The notes beneath the pieces were generated by a model. The model saw only the letters and a program-made list of their open reading frames with translations, searched no databases and was not told where the DNA came from. A stretch of DNA of 22,818 bases from Reticulitermes lucifugus. Lineage: Eukaryota; Arthropoda; Insecta; Blattodea; Rhinotermitidae. Below are positions 9,739 to 19,780 of this stretch, one piece after another; positions within the stretch are counted from its first letter, which is position 1, and every line of letters begins with the position of its first letter. The stretch spans positions 5,536 through 28,353 of the forward strand of contig JAKCWW010007581.1 of the NCBI GenBank assembly GCA_026260175.1, read 5' to 3'. A program made the position numbers and the translations under genes.

Positions 9739-12061
9739 ATTACTGATGCTCTACAAGCCTTTAATGTATTAGTTTGATTTGTGTTGATACTATGGTCATT
9801 GTCACAAACATTGGAACTGCTTTTATTTCTACTATGATTTCTATGATTACTGTCGTTACTACATTTCCGTAATTGTGCTAGTGCCATTCTCTCCACTCAG
9901 TTGGTGTGTCTGCGGTTGGAAGAAAACGAAAATTACTATCTTGCAGTGGCCTCTGATGACATGACTTTTATATCAAATTTCATAGAAATCTGTCCTGCAG
10001 TCTTCAATTGAAACATGCTAACGACCGAACAGACGGAAACTCGCAGCTATCTACATGCTTGTCCTTTTCATGCGTGTTTTCAGATGTCGCACAGTATGGG
10101 GGACATTCGATTTTGTAATCTTTATTCTACTGATTCATTTCCTCTTGTAGCACGTTTCAGGAAAACAGGTGATTAAGTCTGCCAAGTTCTGAGGCAAAAC
10201 ACACTTGAATGTTAGGATACTTTGTGAGTCAGATTGCTGCAGGTTATTTATTGATTTCCACATCAATTGTTTTGGGGGTTCCGGTCTGCTGAGAGCAATC
10301 GCAAATTAAACTCCTGCCAGCGTTATTAAAAACACAAGTCTTACAGCGTACAAGGCCAACATTCGACTAATTCTTTGTAATGCTACTTCCTACACATTTC
10401 TAAGTGCATTACTTCTTAGTTTATTTAACAAAACCATCTTAAGTACCCAGGATATTCAATGCTGAAGTGCAGCATCATTAATAACATTGAGGCTTCTTGG
10501 GATTTTTGTCCAGATTAACCTGCAGGCAACTAAGGTAACTAATAACGCTATTTTTAATCAATGAATGCGATATAAGTGTGTTATATCGAATAAAATTTAA
10601 TTAGTACACGTTACACTATGAACACAATTAAAGCTCTCAATGTATCACTTATTCTTACATTACTGTGAGAGGCAGAGTTTCGCAACCCAAGAATAGAGAC
10701 TTATTATAACGACAAAATAACTCACATATGGTAGAGCTGAGAATCATACATTAAATATCTACAACACGAACTGGGAGGGTACAGAGACATCTTGTGTCCA
10801 AGTATGACAACTATTAGATAGAGGCAGCTACTCAATGAAAACTGTGTGCAGTGTACTGTCTGTGTGTGTTCTCTGGATGTGAGCACGTACAAAAGAATGA
10901 ACTATAGACCTCGATTTCTCTTTCTTTCCCTTTGTTTTATTTCGTTAGAAATTCCGGTTTGCTAACCAGTTATATAGAGTTGTTGAAATTTCAGGACACA
11001 TGCCAGATAGCGCTATCTTATGACACGGTGTAATACACAACGTTGTCAGTTGATGCAATTGATATGCTGGGTCAGTCAAAGAAATAAAATGCTATATTTA
11101 TCAAAACTCTCGCGGCATAAACAAGAACAAAGCAAGAGTCTGTTGCTGTCACGGATACATCTTTCTTGTCGTCTGAGTAAGATATCAGCAGTCTCCAGGC
11201 AGGAGGAAATGAAATTCATGACGCAAATTATAAGGCAGCTTGACCGTTCACAGACCCACGCTACAAAAAAGAACTTGTCTTAATGAACGGTATGCTTCTA
11301 TGCGTTCTCTCTACAAAGTGCATAATTAGGAGGTGGTGTCTGTCTGTCCGTCCATCTCTCCATATATTACATTTCCTAAACCAATGAATATATTTTGTTT
11401 ACAAATTCGGTACGGTGACGTTAAAGTTAATGGCAGTTTTTTACTCATTTCCATCTTTTGCATTGTTGGGAAAATGTGGAGCCATATCGCCGCATATTCA
11501 TGTGCCTTCATGGCATGTTAATTAACCACAATTGTAATTTTACAATCACCTTTCCTCCTATCCTAGTTTCTCCAATTTCTAACCTTAATATGCTAAAGTT
11601 TATTCTCTTACATATTTCTAACATTTCCATTGCTTATTTCATGTCTCGCCCATCTTGTCCTCCTGGAATTAGCAGTCGCATCACAAACTGTGATATTTCT
11701 AATTATGTAATTTTCGTCAGTACTGTTACGTTACATCTCTTCTAGTTCCGAATAACTACTTCAGAAATCCATTTACAAACACTGTCCGTATAAAAATGCT
11801 GTTTGCTGGAATTTGAGACTGCGCAGTAAGATAGAAATCAACTGACATTTCCTAAGTACCCGTTGTTTGTACCGTCATTCTGAAGTTGGAGATGGGACGT
11901 TCCTTTGAACAATCATTAAATTTCTACCAGATCACACGACGTTACATCCAAAAAGACAGCGTTCTTTATAGATATGACCATGAAAACCAAAACCTCGCCA
12001 GAATTTTACATACTTCAACAAGAGAAGTGGCAACACGAAGAGTATTATAACGAGCAATTTT
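9739..12061. other. Non-coding stretch
   Basis: No gene recognised over 2.3 kb. A small inverted repeat at 10568-10588 (CGATATAA, loop GTGTG, TTATATCG) is the only structure noted. Overlapping frames on both strands at 11326-11745 have no domain and cancel each other as evidence of coding. Confidence 0.4.
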
Positions 12062-12190
12062 AATGGAGTTCGAACACTTGTGACTTGTATTTGGGGAGAG
12101 TCGGGTTCAAATCTCGGTTTCGGTTTCACAGTGTTTTACCGGGTTTTACAAACAAAATGGCGGCGTAACGTCCTGAAGCTTGGTGCAACC
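12062..12190 (+). mobile_element. Possible truncated SINE relic, family E
   Basis: GGTTCAAATCTC at 12104-12115 is a good B-box match (GGTTCRANTCC). It is followed by CGGTTTCGGTTTCACAGTGT and TTTTACCGGGTTTTAC, the kind of C/G-then-T-rich segment seen just after B boxes in insect SINEs. The expected A box upstream is not clear, and no duplication or second copy is present. The minus-strand frame at 11932-12129 overlaps it and is not considered coding. Confidence 0.35.
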
Positions 12191-13146
12191 CTTTCCTTCA
12201 AATTCTTTTCAATTAATCTTTCACCAATCCTTCTACCAATCGACATTATAGCATAATCTGGCTTTTGACAGTATCGTTAATAAACCACAAATAAATAACA
12301 AATCATCTACTGCATAGACTTTTTAAATTGGCTCATATTAAAGACAGGCAAATCTTTACCTTTTGGGTCAAAGTGAGTAGGTCTTAACCTTAATTTTTTA
12401 GCCTGAATACGGGGACTAACACCGTCCCTGAAACGTAGGGCCTTATTCATTTTTTGTTCTTATTACTTCTAACACGAGACGACTGACAAAGTCCATGAAG
12501 CAGATGATTACAAATGTTATATACAAGTGCCGGAGTCTGATAAAATTATATTAAAAGCAAACAAATTTACATAAGGATAAAATAAGATGTAAATTATTTT
12601 ATATTCCGGTATATCACCTTTTGTCTAAATTTACGTCAACAAATATTTATAAAATTCTGATACGTCACTTTATACAAAACACTCCCAAATATAACCAGAT
12701 ACTCTCTTCTACAACGTCAGCTTTTACGGTCCTTTATGTTACACCTCTTTAAACCTCCTGATATTAAAAGTATACAAAGATATACAATTCAAACGGAAAA
12801 CTTCCACGCCTTCTTTCGTGAACTATAAAGACATAATTTCTTCATATTTTATATTCATCTGACCTGTATGAATAATGTCTTAGACAGAATAGGTCAATAT
12901 TAAAATAAAGCGAAAACTTATTTTGCTTTCAATAGCGCATAATGAACCAACTGAGAGACGTGAACTGTGCCTCATATTATTGCATTACAGCTCCCAGCTT
13001 TGATAAATTAATTGATTTTCAGGCTGTACCCTCAGTTGAAGGATTTGTAGGCTAACATTACGTAATGATCTACCATAACTCTCCTTAATTAAAACAAGGA
13101 TGAAACATTCGTACGTTAGCACGTAATATACGGTGTTTTCGAGCGT
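12191..13146. other. Non-coding AT-rich stretch
   Basis: No gene or repeat recognised. The 115-codon minus-strand frame at 12985-13332 runs across a B-box-like site and the left arm of an inverted repeat. It has no recognisable domain and is rejected as a gene. Confidence 0.4.
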
Positions 13147-13268
13147 ATAAGTAGTTATATGGACTGAGGTATGGGGTTCGATTCGTGGCAGGTTCAATGG
13201 TAATATTTCATTCAACATCAAGTACAGAAAAGATGCTGGTTGGTTTTGCAATAAAACTAAGTAATTAT
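13147..13268 (+). mobile_element. Possible SINE head relic, family F
   Basis: GTAGTTATATGGACTGAGGT (13151-13170) precedes GGTTCGATTCG at 13175-13185, a good B-box match. Spacing is shorter than in an intact tRNA, so the head is degenerate. It lies immediately before the left arm of the 13.3-13.7 kb inverted repeat and may be part of the same element. Confidence 0.3.
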
Positions 13269-13691
13269 CTCCATGGAGCAGAGTCCTTTCTGAGAAGTTA
13301 ACAGGTCCTAAGCTAGTCAAGAAATTTCCCAAATTCTATAAAACTCGAAGGTTCTTTACCGCATTCAAAAGCGCCCGCATCCTGTCCCTGTCCTGAGCCA
13401 GATCAATCCATTCCATGCAATAAATCGAACGATGTTTATTCAGGAGGGTTTCTGGTTTAAAACTTTATCTCAGACCCCCAAGCTAATAGCGGGATATTTT
13501 CTTTAAACAGACCACAATTAGCTGCTTTGTTATTTGTACATATTTTTCACGCATAATTATCTTTACAGATAGGGACAGGTGGCGGGCTCTTGTGAGTGTG
13601 GTAATGAACCTTCGGGTTCCATAAAACTCGGGGAATTTCTTGACTAGCTGACGACCTGTTAGCTTCTCAAGAAGGACTCTGCTCCATAGAG
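13269..13691. repeat. Long inverted repeat, about 120-bp arms
   Basis: The left arm 13269-13393 read in reverse complement aligns along its whole length with the right arm 13572-13691. Shared blocks include AATTTCTTGACTAGCT, GACCTGTTA, CTTCTC, GGACTCTGCTCCAT, GAACCTTCG and GGGACAGG. By eye the arms are roughly 75-80 percent identical with small gaps. The 178-bp spacer (13394-13571) has no identified content. This could be two oppositely oriented insertions of one short repeat or a decayed fold-back element. Transcribed, it could form an imperfect hairpin of about 120 bp. Confidence 0.85.
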
Positions 13692-13915
13692 TTAGTTAGA
13701 TAGTTAGTTAATTATCTTTACAGCCTATTTTTCAATATAGACTTGAAACATGTAAGTGATGAAGAGTTGTCATATAGTCCAGACACGAACAAATAAAACT
13801 ATCTGGAACAATTTAAGATAAACCTGATAAAACTTTAATCGTAAAGGAAATGAGATTTTATTACTTAATAAATATAAGCAATACACCCTGATGCTTCCAG
13901 TATTTTATTACATAT
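13692..13915. other. Non-coding spacer with short TTAG-type repeats
   Basis: GTTAGTTAGATAGTTAGTTA begins near 13691 directly at the end of the inverted repeat. Nothing else recognised. Confidence 0.4.
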
Positions 13916-14065
13916 ACAGGGTGATTCATGAGTTGTGGGCATTACTGTAGGAGATGATTACCCAGGTTTTTGTGATAAAAAAATTTTCCTATGAGCATGG
14001 GTCCTATTTTAAATTATTATGGTGCTATTTGGTTTTCTAAATATTTGTAAATGCACTCCTGTCTT
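13916..14065 (+). repeat. Fragment beginning TACAGGGTGATTCA, probable transposable-element end
   Basis: TACAGGGTGATTCATGAG, then GGAGATGATTACCCAGG and CCTATGAGCATGGGTCC, resembles the terminal part of dispersed repeats often seen in arthropod assemblies. This is recalled, not searched. No coding sequence follows, so if real it is a truncated end. The right boundary is unknown. Confidence 0.35.
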
Positions 14066-15118
14066 CCCAGTGAAGGACCGTTTCTTCGATATAGTCAATT
14101 TTTGCACATATGTATAATGAATATGACACTGAATCCACCCCACAGCCGGTCTCGAAATTTTGGCAAAGAGAAAAATGTCTTGGTCATACAGGGAATGAGA
14201 TTGTAATTAAAAATCTCCGATCTAATGAATCATCTTGAATTGGACCACTGAGTTGACCAGAAGAAACACATTTACACAACTTAACACTTGAAGTGTAAAC
14301 CACATGCTAATATTTTTATTATGTCTTTTTGCATAATAATAAAACAAAATAGAGGTGTTCTGTCCGTCTACTTGTTTCGTCTTCAAATCTGCTAAATGAA
14401 TTTTCATGAAGAGCGCAGTGTGTATAAGAATCTGCTCCCAATGTCAAATGTAATGGAAATGTGTCTGGTTTTGGAGATCACGCATTACACCCATACGGAG
14501 ACAAAAAACATCCCAATCATATGTTTACTTTATGCACTTCAAATAAAGGATGCACGATGATAATGAATGCTGCACTTGCTTCTGAGAAAAATGTGTCCTT
14601 CCGCCGGTTGGCTATAAATCCTTGGAACTACTACAGTATTTGTCATAAGATTATAAAGGTCTGGAGGGTCAGAGCAATAAAGAAAGTCACTCTGCTGTCC
14701 AAAAGATATAACAGTCTTTTATTATCCCCCCCCCCCCGATTGCCAACAGCTATCCTTCAAGATACTTTCATGATGGCTTCATTTGCTTTTCTGATGAAAC
14801 TTGACATGACATTATTTTCATTTTTATGAGACCAACATTGCTCCTTCCAACAAGTTTTCTTCCCATTCCACAATTTTCTTACCTAACCCGGTTCAAGGAC
14901 GCACAACAACTTTGCCTTTGATGTCGGACTGAGATGACTTCCTGCTTAATGGTGGTCTTACCTAACCGAAAACTGAACTTCTGTTATTATCTGACGGACG
15001 GACCTACTGGCTATGTACGGTTTATATATATCCTTTGAAAATATGGAAGGTTCAAGTACTTGCAGTAACACGTTTACTCAGTATTATATTAGCACTTTGA
15101 AGACGGACGTTTACGTAA
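14066..15118. other. Non-coding stretch with a poly-C run
   Basis: No gene recognised. The 122-codon frame at 14461-14829 reads through the poly-C tract and has no family resemblance. Confidence 0.4.
14726..14737 (+). repeat. Poly-C tract (12 C)
   Basis: Homopolymer seen directly. It is the longest of three in the window and not linked to a recognised SINE. Confidence 0.9.
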
Positions 15119-15286
15119 AAGTTCAGGTCGTACCTCACAGAAAACTCTCCATTAGAAGGATCCATCCGTTAATGCTGTGTAGGAAAGTAATCGGTATTCG
15201 TTGTGAAAATTATAAGGAACTTAGTAATGCACTGCTGAGGAAAAATGTCGAATTTCTTAATATTACAGCATGTGGCACATACAGTT
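15119..15286 (+). repeat. Dispersed repeat fragment, left part (interrupted by a SINE)
   Basis: CGTACCTCACAGAAAACTCT, CCATCCGTTAATGCTGTGTA, TGTGAAAATTATAAGG, AAATGTCGAATTTCTTAATA and GTGGCACATACAG follow the order of a repeat I recall as common in cockroach and termite genomes. The plus frame 15013-15336 through it is a by-product. The repeat is split by the SINE at 15287-15559 and appears to resume at 15560 (CACTGAACAGTAAAGTGTTA). The interruption is supported by the flanking duplication; the family identity is from memory. Confidence 0.45.
15273..15286 (+). repeat. Target-site duplication, left copy
   Basis: TGGCACATACAGTT here and TGGCACATAGAGTT at 15560-15573 match in 13 of 14 bases and sit exactly at the two ends of the SINE 15287-15559. 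Confidence 0.8.
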
Positions 15287-15559
15287 TTTTTTGTAAAGAG
15301 CCCCGCTGCAGATGCTACGGCCGTACCGCAACCTAGAGGCTTATTGTGTAACCCTGAGATGAAGATGAATATTTTTTCGCTTTTCCAAGTAATGGATCAC
15401 CGGTGGAATTAAATTGACAAGTGAAAACCGAAGTACTCGGGGAAAAACCTGTCTCAGTGCCACTTTGTCCACTACAAATCCCACATGGACTGATCCGAGA
15501 TCGAACCCGGGCCTCCGCGGCGAGAGGCCGGCGACTAACCGCCTGAACCATGGCACGGC
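15287..15559 (-). mobile_element. tRNA-derived SINE, family A copy 1 (minus), with duplication
   Basis: On the minus strand the element starts GCCGTGCCATGGTTCAGGCG (A-box region, complement of 15539-15550) and has the B box GGTTCGATCTC (complement of 15497-15507). The body matches the plus copy at 16593-16883: CAGTCCATGTGGGATTTGT, GTGGACAAAGTGGCACTG, ACAGGTTTTTCCCCGA, TACTTCGGTTTTC, CTGTCAATTTAAT, CACAATAAGCCT and CTGCAGCGGGGCTC. The 3' end finishes in a short A-run (TTTTTT on the plus strand at 15285-15292). Flanks carry a 13/14-bp target-site duplication. Minus frames 15333-15638 and 15341-15565 are translations of this SINE, not genes. Confidence 0.92.
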
Positions 15560-15605
15560 TGGCACATAGAGTTACCACTGAACAGTAAAGTGTTAAGGAA
15601 AAAAT
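15560..15605 (+). repeat. Dispersed repeat fragment, right part
   Basis: It begins with the second copy of the target-site duplication (15560-15573), then ACCACTGAACAGTAAAGTGT and TAAGG. This is what would follow position 15286 in the uninterrupted repeat as I remember it. Boundaries are approximate. Confidence 0.4.
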
Positions 15606-16578
15606 TGCGGGTTCAATTTCGTAAAAGCTGCTGTTCATTTCAGAACCCTCACTCTCTCCGTGTCGTACCTAAAATATTTAATATTAAAGTATACAGAATT
15701 ATAATTTTAGTTGTTTATATGGGTGTGAGATTTGTGGTTTCACTCTAAGGAAAGGAAATATTTTGATACACAAAGTGTTGATGAGAATATTCGGATATAA
15801 GCAAGACGAAATAATAGAAGGCTGAAAACATTGCATAATGTAGAAGGCTATGAAGTTTAATCTTCAAGAGCATTATTCCTGTGACTAAATTAATGAGTTT
15901 GAAATGTGCTGAGAAACGAGAAATTCATGGATAAACCTACTGACATTCTGGGTATACAGTGCTTTGTGTTACGACACACTAAGTTCGCGATGGAAAAATA
16001 TGTGTGCAGTGTCAGTTTTATCAATTCTCCATAGATGGCTCAGCCACGTCACAAAACTGATTACCTTTACTCTACATTATTCTCTTGAAAATTCTGTATA
16101 GAAGAAAGAAATCGAGAGGTTTAAGCGCAAGGGGCAGGATAATATTAAAATGGGTATTTCAGAAATAGGTTTAGAGCTTGCAGACTGAATCGAAGTGACT
16201 CATTTTTAAGATGAAATAAAAGACGTTACTGAAAACGGCAATAGATCTTGGGATTACAAAAATTGGAAAATTTCTTGAACCAATTATTAGGCCTAATTGT
16301 AAATTTTGCATGTAAGAAATTCGAATTTCGCTCGTTACGTCAACAGTCCTATTGGTTTATATTTCATTCCCTGTGTTTCTAAGCAGTTTTGCCTCACATA
16401 TCCAGCAAAATTTCTGCGCAGCTGAACATTCAAGCCTTGTGAGGTGTTGCACCCCGCTGACCGACCCTTCAAAAGGCGTAAAAGGAGGAAACCGCTCGCT
16501 CCTGAAGATAAAGGCACTGTGCTTTTTCCACCTCTTTTTCTAAAGATGGATTTATTGCAAGCAGCATAAACAGAACTT
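15606..16578. other. Non-coding AT-rich stretch
   Basis: No gene or repeat recognised. GGGTTCAATTTCG at 15609-15621 is B-box-like but isolated. Confidence 0.4.
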
Positions 16579-16592
16579 AACTTACATATATA

Positions 16593-16883
16593 GACCGTTT
16601 CATGGCTCAGGCGGTTAGTCGCCAGCCTCTCACTGCGGAGGCCCGGGTTCGGTCCCGGGTCAGTCCATGTGGGATTTGTGGTGGACAAAGTGGCACTGGG
16701 ACAGGTTTTTCCCCGATTACTTCGGTTTTCCCCTGTCAATTTAATTTCACCGTTGCTCCAACACTTGGAAAAATGAAGAACGTAATCTTCTTTCTCTTCA
16801 TCTTCATCACAGGATTGCACAATAAGCCTTATGGCCACGGTGCGTCCGAAGCTTCTGCTGCGGAGCCCTTCTCCAATAAAAAC
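16593..16883 (+). mobile_element. tRNA-derived SINE, family A copy 2 (plus)
   Basis: A full-length copy. The A box TGGCTCAGGCGG is at 16603-16614 and the B box GGTTCGGTCCC at 16646-16656. A conserved body follows (GTGGGATTTGTGGTGGACAA, AGTGGCACTGGGACAGG, TTTTTCCCCGATTAC, CTGTCAATTTAATTTCACC), then a pyrimidine-rich TTCTTTCTCTTCATCTTCAT stretch, CACAATAAGCC and CTGCGGAGCCC, ending in AATAAAAAC. Flanks AACTTACATATATA (16579-16592) and AACGTACATGTGTG (16884-16897) agree in 10 of 14 bases and may be a decayed target-site duplication. The 107-codon plus frame 16602-16925 and the 185-codon minus frame 16335-16892 are frames through this element; the plus one (AQAVSRQPLTAEARVRSRVS) is a typical SINE translation. 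Confidence 0.92.
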
Positions 16884-17017
16884 AACGTACATGTGTGCTT
16901 CTTGTGTTATTTATCGAGGTCCTAAATTGATGAATACACTGCGTCGATGATACATAAATTAATGAGTATGCAGCTTTGTTGGGTTGATAGTGATAACGTA
17001 AAATCTAAATACTTGCA

Positions 17018-17137
17018 GTAAAACCTGTCCCACTGTCACTTTTTTCGCTACAAACTCCACACGGACCGGCATGGTGCCCAACCCGGGCCTCCGCGATGAA
17101 GGTGCGTCTTGTTATCAACTAAGCCATGGCACGGCCC
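17018..17137 (-). mobile_element. 3'-truncated SINE, family A copy 3 (minus)
   Basis: On the minus strand it begins GGGCCGTGCCATGGCTTAGT and contains CGCGGAGGCCCGGGTTGGGC, then GTGTGGAGTTTGTAGCG and CAGTGGGACAGGTTTTACTG, where similarity to the other two copies stops. It is therefore missing the last half of the element (in SINE orientation). The B box is altered (GGTTGGGCACC), so internal transcription is unlikely. Confidence 0.85.
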
Positions 17138-17659
17138 AGAATCTATCATTTAACTTTCAGAAATAAATCTCTATAAAAAGAAAAACTGGATTCATGGTAT
17201 CGGCTTAATCTGGAATACAGTGGAAGCAATCACAGAATGCCGCTAGACATGGAGGCTGTTATGGTGGCTTCCCAATATAACGTAAGTTACATATAGCAAT
17301 GCTCATTAGAAGATGGCATTCCTCACTAAATTGCTCTTCTGCCAGTAGATGGCTACGACATTAATCACTGAATACGACTGGTCATGAAGCCTTGGAAGTA
17401 TTTTACTTTCTGTTTGTAATTTATAGCAGCAACCACTGGCCTCACTCATCACACGTACCTCTGTGTACACAGTGAACAGATACATGCAATAAGATAAATG
17501 GAGGAGAAGGCAAGAATTATATACTGAAATAAATAACTTACACCTTGTCAACAACCTTCATCGTCATGGCCTGGTTATAATTTCCTTTGCAAATGAATGG
17601 GGATTATCCCACTTTCCTCATACAGTGTTTAATGCTCAGGGCAGCTGTTATGGGTTAGT
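17138..17659. other. Non-coding spacer
   Basis: No gene recognised. The 82-codon minus frame at 17306-17554 has no family resemblance. Confidence 0.4.
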
Positions 17660-17873
17660 CGGACTTACATGAGAGTGGTGTCCTACTGTACCGCACATGT
17701 TTCGGACTTACATGAGAGTGGTGTCCTACTGTGCCGCACATGTTTCGGACTTACATGAGAATGGTGTCCTACTGTACCGCACAATTTTCGGACTTACATG
17801 AGAGTGGTGTCCTACTGTACCGCACAAGTTTCGGACTTACATGAGAGTGGTGTCCTACTGTACCGCACAAGTT
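17660..17873 (+). repeat. 43-bp minisatellite, 5 tandem copies
   Basis: Copies start at 17660, 17703, 17746, 17789 and 17832, an exact 43-bp step. Each begins CGGACTTACATGAGAGTGGT and continues GTCCTACTGTACCGCACA plus a variable 5-base end. Copies 1-2 end TGTTT, copy 3 ATTTT, copies 4-5 AGTT(T). Copy 2 has one A-to-G change and copy 3 one G-to-A change. The array has no spacers, so it is not CRISPR-like. The period is not a multiple of three and no long frame crosses it, so it is not a protein repeat. Confidence 0.97.
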
Positions 17874-18254
17874 CGCGAGTGAAACCGGAACACCTTCTAA
17901 AGTTTATGACACCTATAAAATCAACCCCAGCTATCTGCATTCTTGAGTGAGTCTTTATTAGAAGAAAGAATTATTTCACATGTTTGTCTTGTTGATAGAA
18001 AACTTATTTTTGTTTATAGGCTGAGGCACATCAATTTCCTAGAATTAAGAGAAATTTAAAACCCATGAATGTATATTTCGGTTATATTCATCTTAACAAT
18101 TTTTATTGCTGTATCTGATTTTAAGAGTTGTAGATCCCTTTTTTGAAACCAACGTGTTTGGGGATTGTTAGGTTCGAAATAATTCCTCCCAAAAGTAGAT
18201 TGTTTGGTTCGTATTGACCAAAACTTGTAAAGGTATTTTACTGGTTATTTTATT

Positions 18255-18257
<3 letters not shown>
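17874..18257. other. Non-coding spacer
   Basis: No gene or repeat recognised. Confidence 0.4.

Positions 18258-18293
<36 letters not shown>
18258..18293 (+). repeat. (TA)n microsatellite, about 18 units
   Basis: An uninterrupted TA dinucleotide run seen directly. Self-complementary and probably length-variable. Confidence 0.97.
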
Positions 18294-18295
<2 letters not shown>

Positions 18296-19768
18296 GACAT
18301 ATAAACATTTCACTTACTAATACAAAATAAGGCTCTACAAGAATTTAAAAATTTTGTTGTAAACTAGAAGCTACACAATTGTAAACACATGTTTATATTT
18401 TAAGAAAAGTGGAGTAACCCTTTAATCATTACCAATAAACGTAAAAACATTTACAGAGTCCACTATTCAGGAGTCATTAATGATATCTCCTATGTATTAT
18501 TGATTTTGATGGTTACACAGACGTCACGCTTATCTTCGAAGAGATATTATTCGAAATATAAATACTTGTACATATTTGGAAAAAACATATAAGAAATGAC
18601 AAATCCACATCACAATTAACAGGCAATATATACTTCAAATAATTACAGAGTCTAAAATCTAATTTAAAATAACCCTACTGAATAGTCATAACGTACAACC
18701 ACACAAAGCCCGTGAGTAACTCATATCATCATACAGTGACATTGCATGTCAATTAAAGGTTAATATGGAGATTGACAAGTTTCCTTCTAACATACCGATG
18801 GAGGTATTTGACTTTGTTATAACAACTGATATTGATTCCCTAAAAACTGCGATAACTTACTTTCTGCTTTGCTAATACTAAAATATATACCCTTGTAGAA
18901 ATTTATGCACAGAATGCAGTGGCAAACATAAGTAAAATCGATCCACAATGGAGACTGCTGGGTTTGACTTTGTTTTCCTCAAACAACGAAACGCAGTTTC
19001 GAGGTAAATAGCAGTGTATCCTATTCGAAAATGACGCAAGAGATTCTTCCGACACTTTGGTATGTACCTACCACAATATGTAAGGAAAAAATCAAGTTTA
19101 TAAACTTACAATTAGGAAGGCTTTCAGTACATAATTTTTTAAATTTTCCTCTTATTTCCTCCATTTTAGGTACAAATATTCTACTCAGGATTCCGTTCAC
19201 AAAAATCCTGTCTATGTCTTTCCTTAACGTTACAGACAGGGTTGCGCTTGCACCTCCCACATACTCATTCACTCACTCACACTCACGACACAAATAAACT
19301 CATTACAACACAAGATATTTTCTTTTACACTGGAAAGCTACAGAAATGTACTTGGTGTTGCTACGCATGGTTTGCTTTTAATTACAACCTAAAAGCAGAT
19401 AAATCGTTATTGCGTGATGCTTATCAAAATTTAATTCAGAACGTAGGTGTAAAAAAACAGCCCACGACTGTATTAAGTCCCATAATCCAACATAGAATTC
19501 CCCTCATTCTGACTGTATAAACACGATATTCATCGTTCAATCTTCTTGAGCTCTGCTTTGTTGATAGTCAACGCAGAAATATTCAGGACGGTCGATTGCT
19601 TATGCAAGGAGTATCGCACTGCGAACAGCTCCTTTAAAAGCATCGCTATAATTAATTGAACCTTATCATTAAGTCACATCTCTACAACGTTTTTCTGTTC
19701 CGTATAAACTTGCATACTGACTAATTAACATGTTATGTTAAAGGTTTCTATACAGATTAAGACGTGTG
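18294..19768. other. Non-coding AT-rich stretch
   Basis: No gene recognised. Overlapping frames on opposite strands near 19021-19297 have no domains. A short ACTC-rich run lies at 19266-19285. Confidence 0.4.
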
Positions 19769-19780
19769 TTGCTACCAAAT
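19769..19780 (+). repeat. Target-site duplication, left copy
   Basis: TTGCTACCAAAT is repeated exactly at 20046-20057, at the two ends of the SINE. Confidence 0.92.

Noticed and set aside
12985..13332. 115-codon minus-strand frame
   Set aside because: It spans a tRNA-like site and the left arm of the 13.3 kb inverted repeat and has no recognisable domain.
13691..13712. Insect telomeric (TTAGG)n repeat
   Set aside because: The run is GTTA/GATA-type with irregular units and is not TTAGG.
14461..14829. 122-codon plus-strand frame
   Set aside because: It reads through a 12-C homopolymer, has no family resemblance and no splice or promoter support.
16593..16670. Functional tRNA gene at the head of the family A SINE
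   Set aside because: Same reason: promoter boxes in a retroposon head, with conserved non-tRNA body and tail in three copies.
17660..17873. CRISPR array
   Set aside because: Units abut with no variable spacers, and the surroundings are insect-like.
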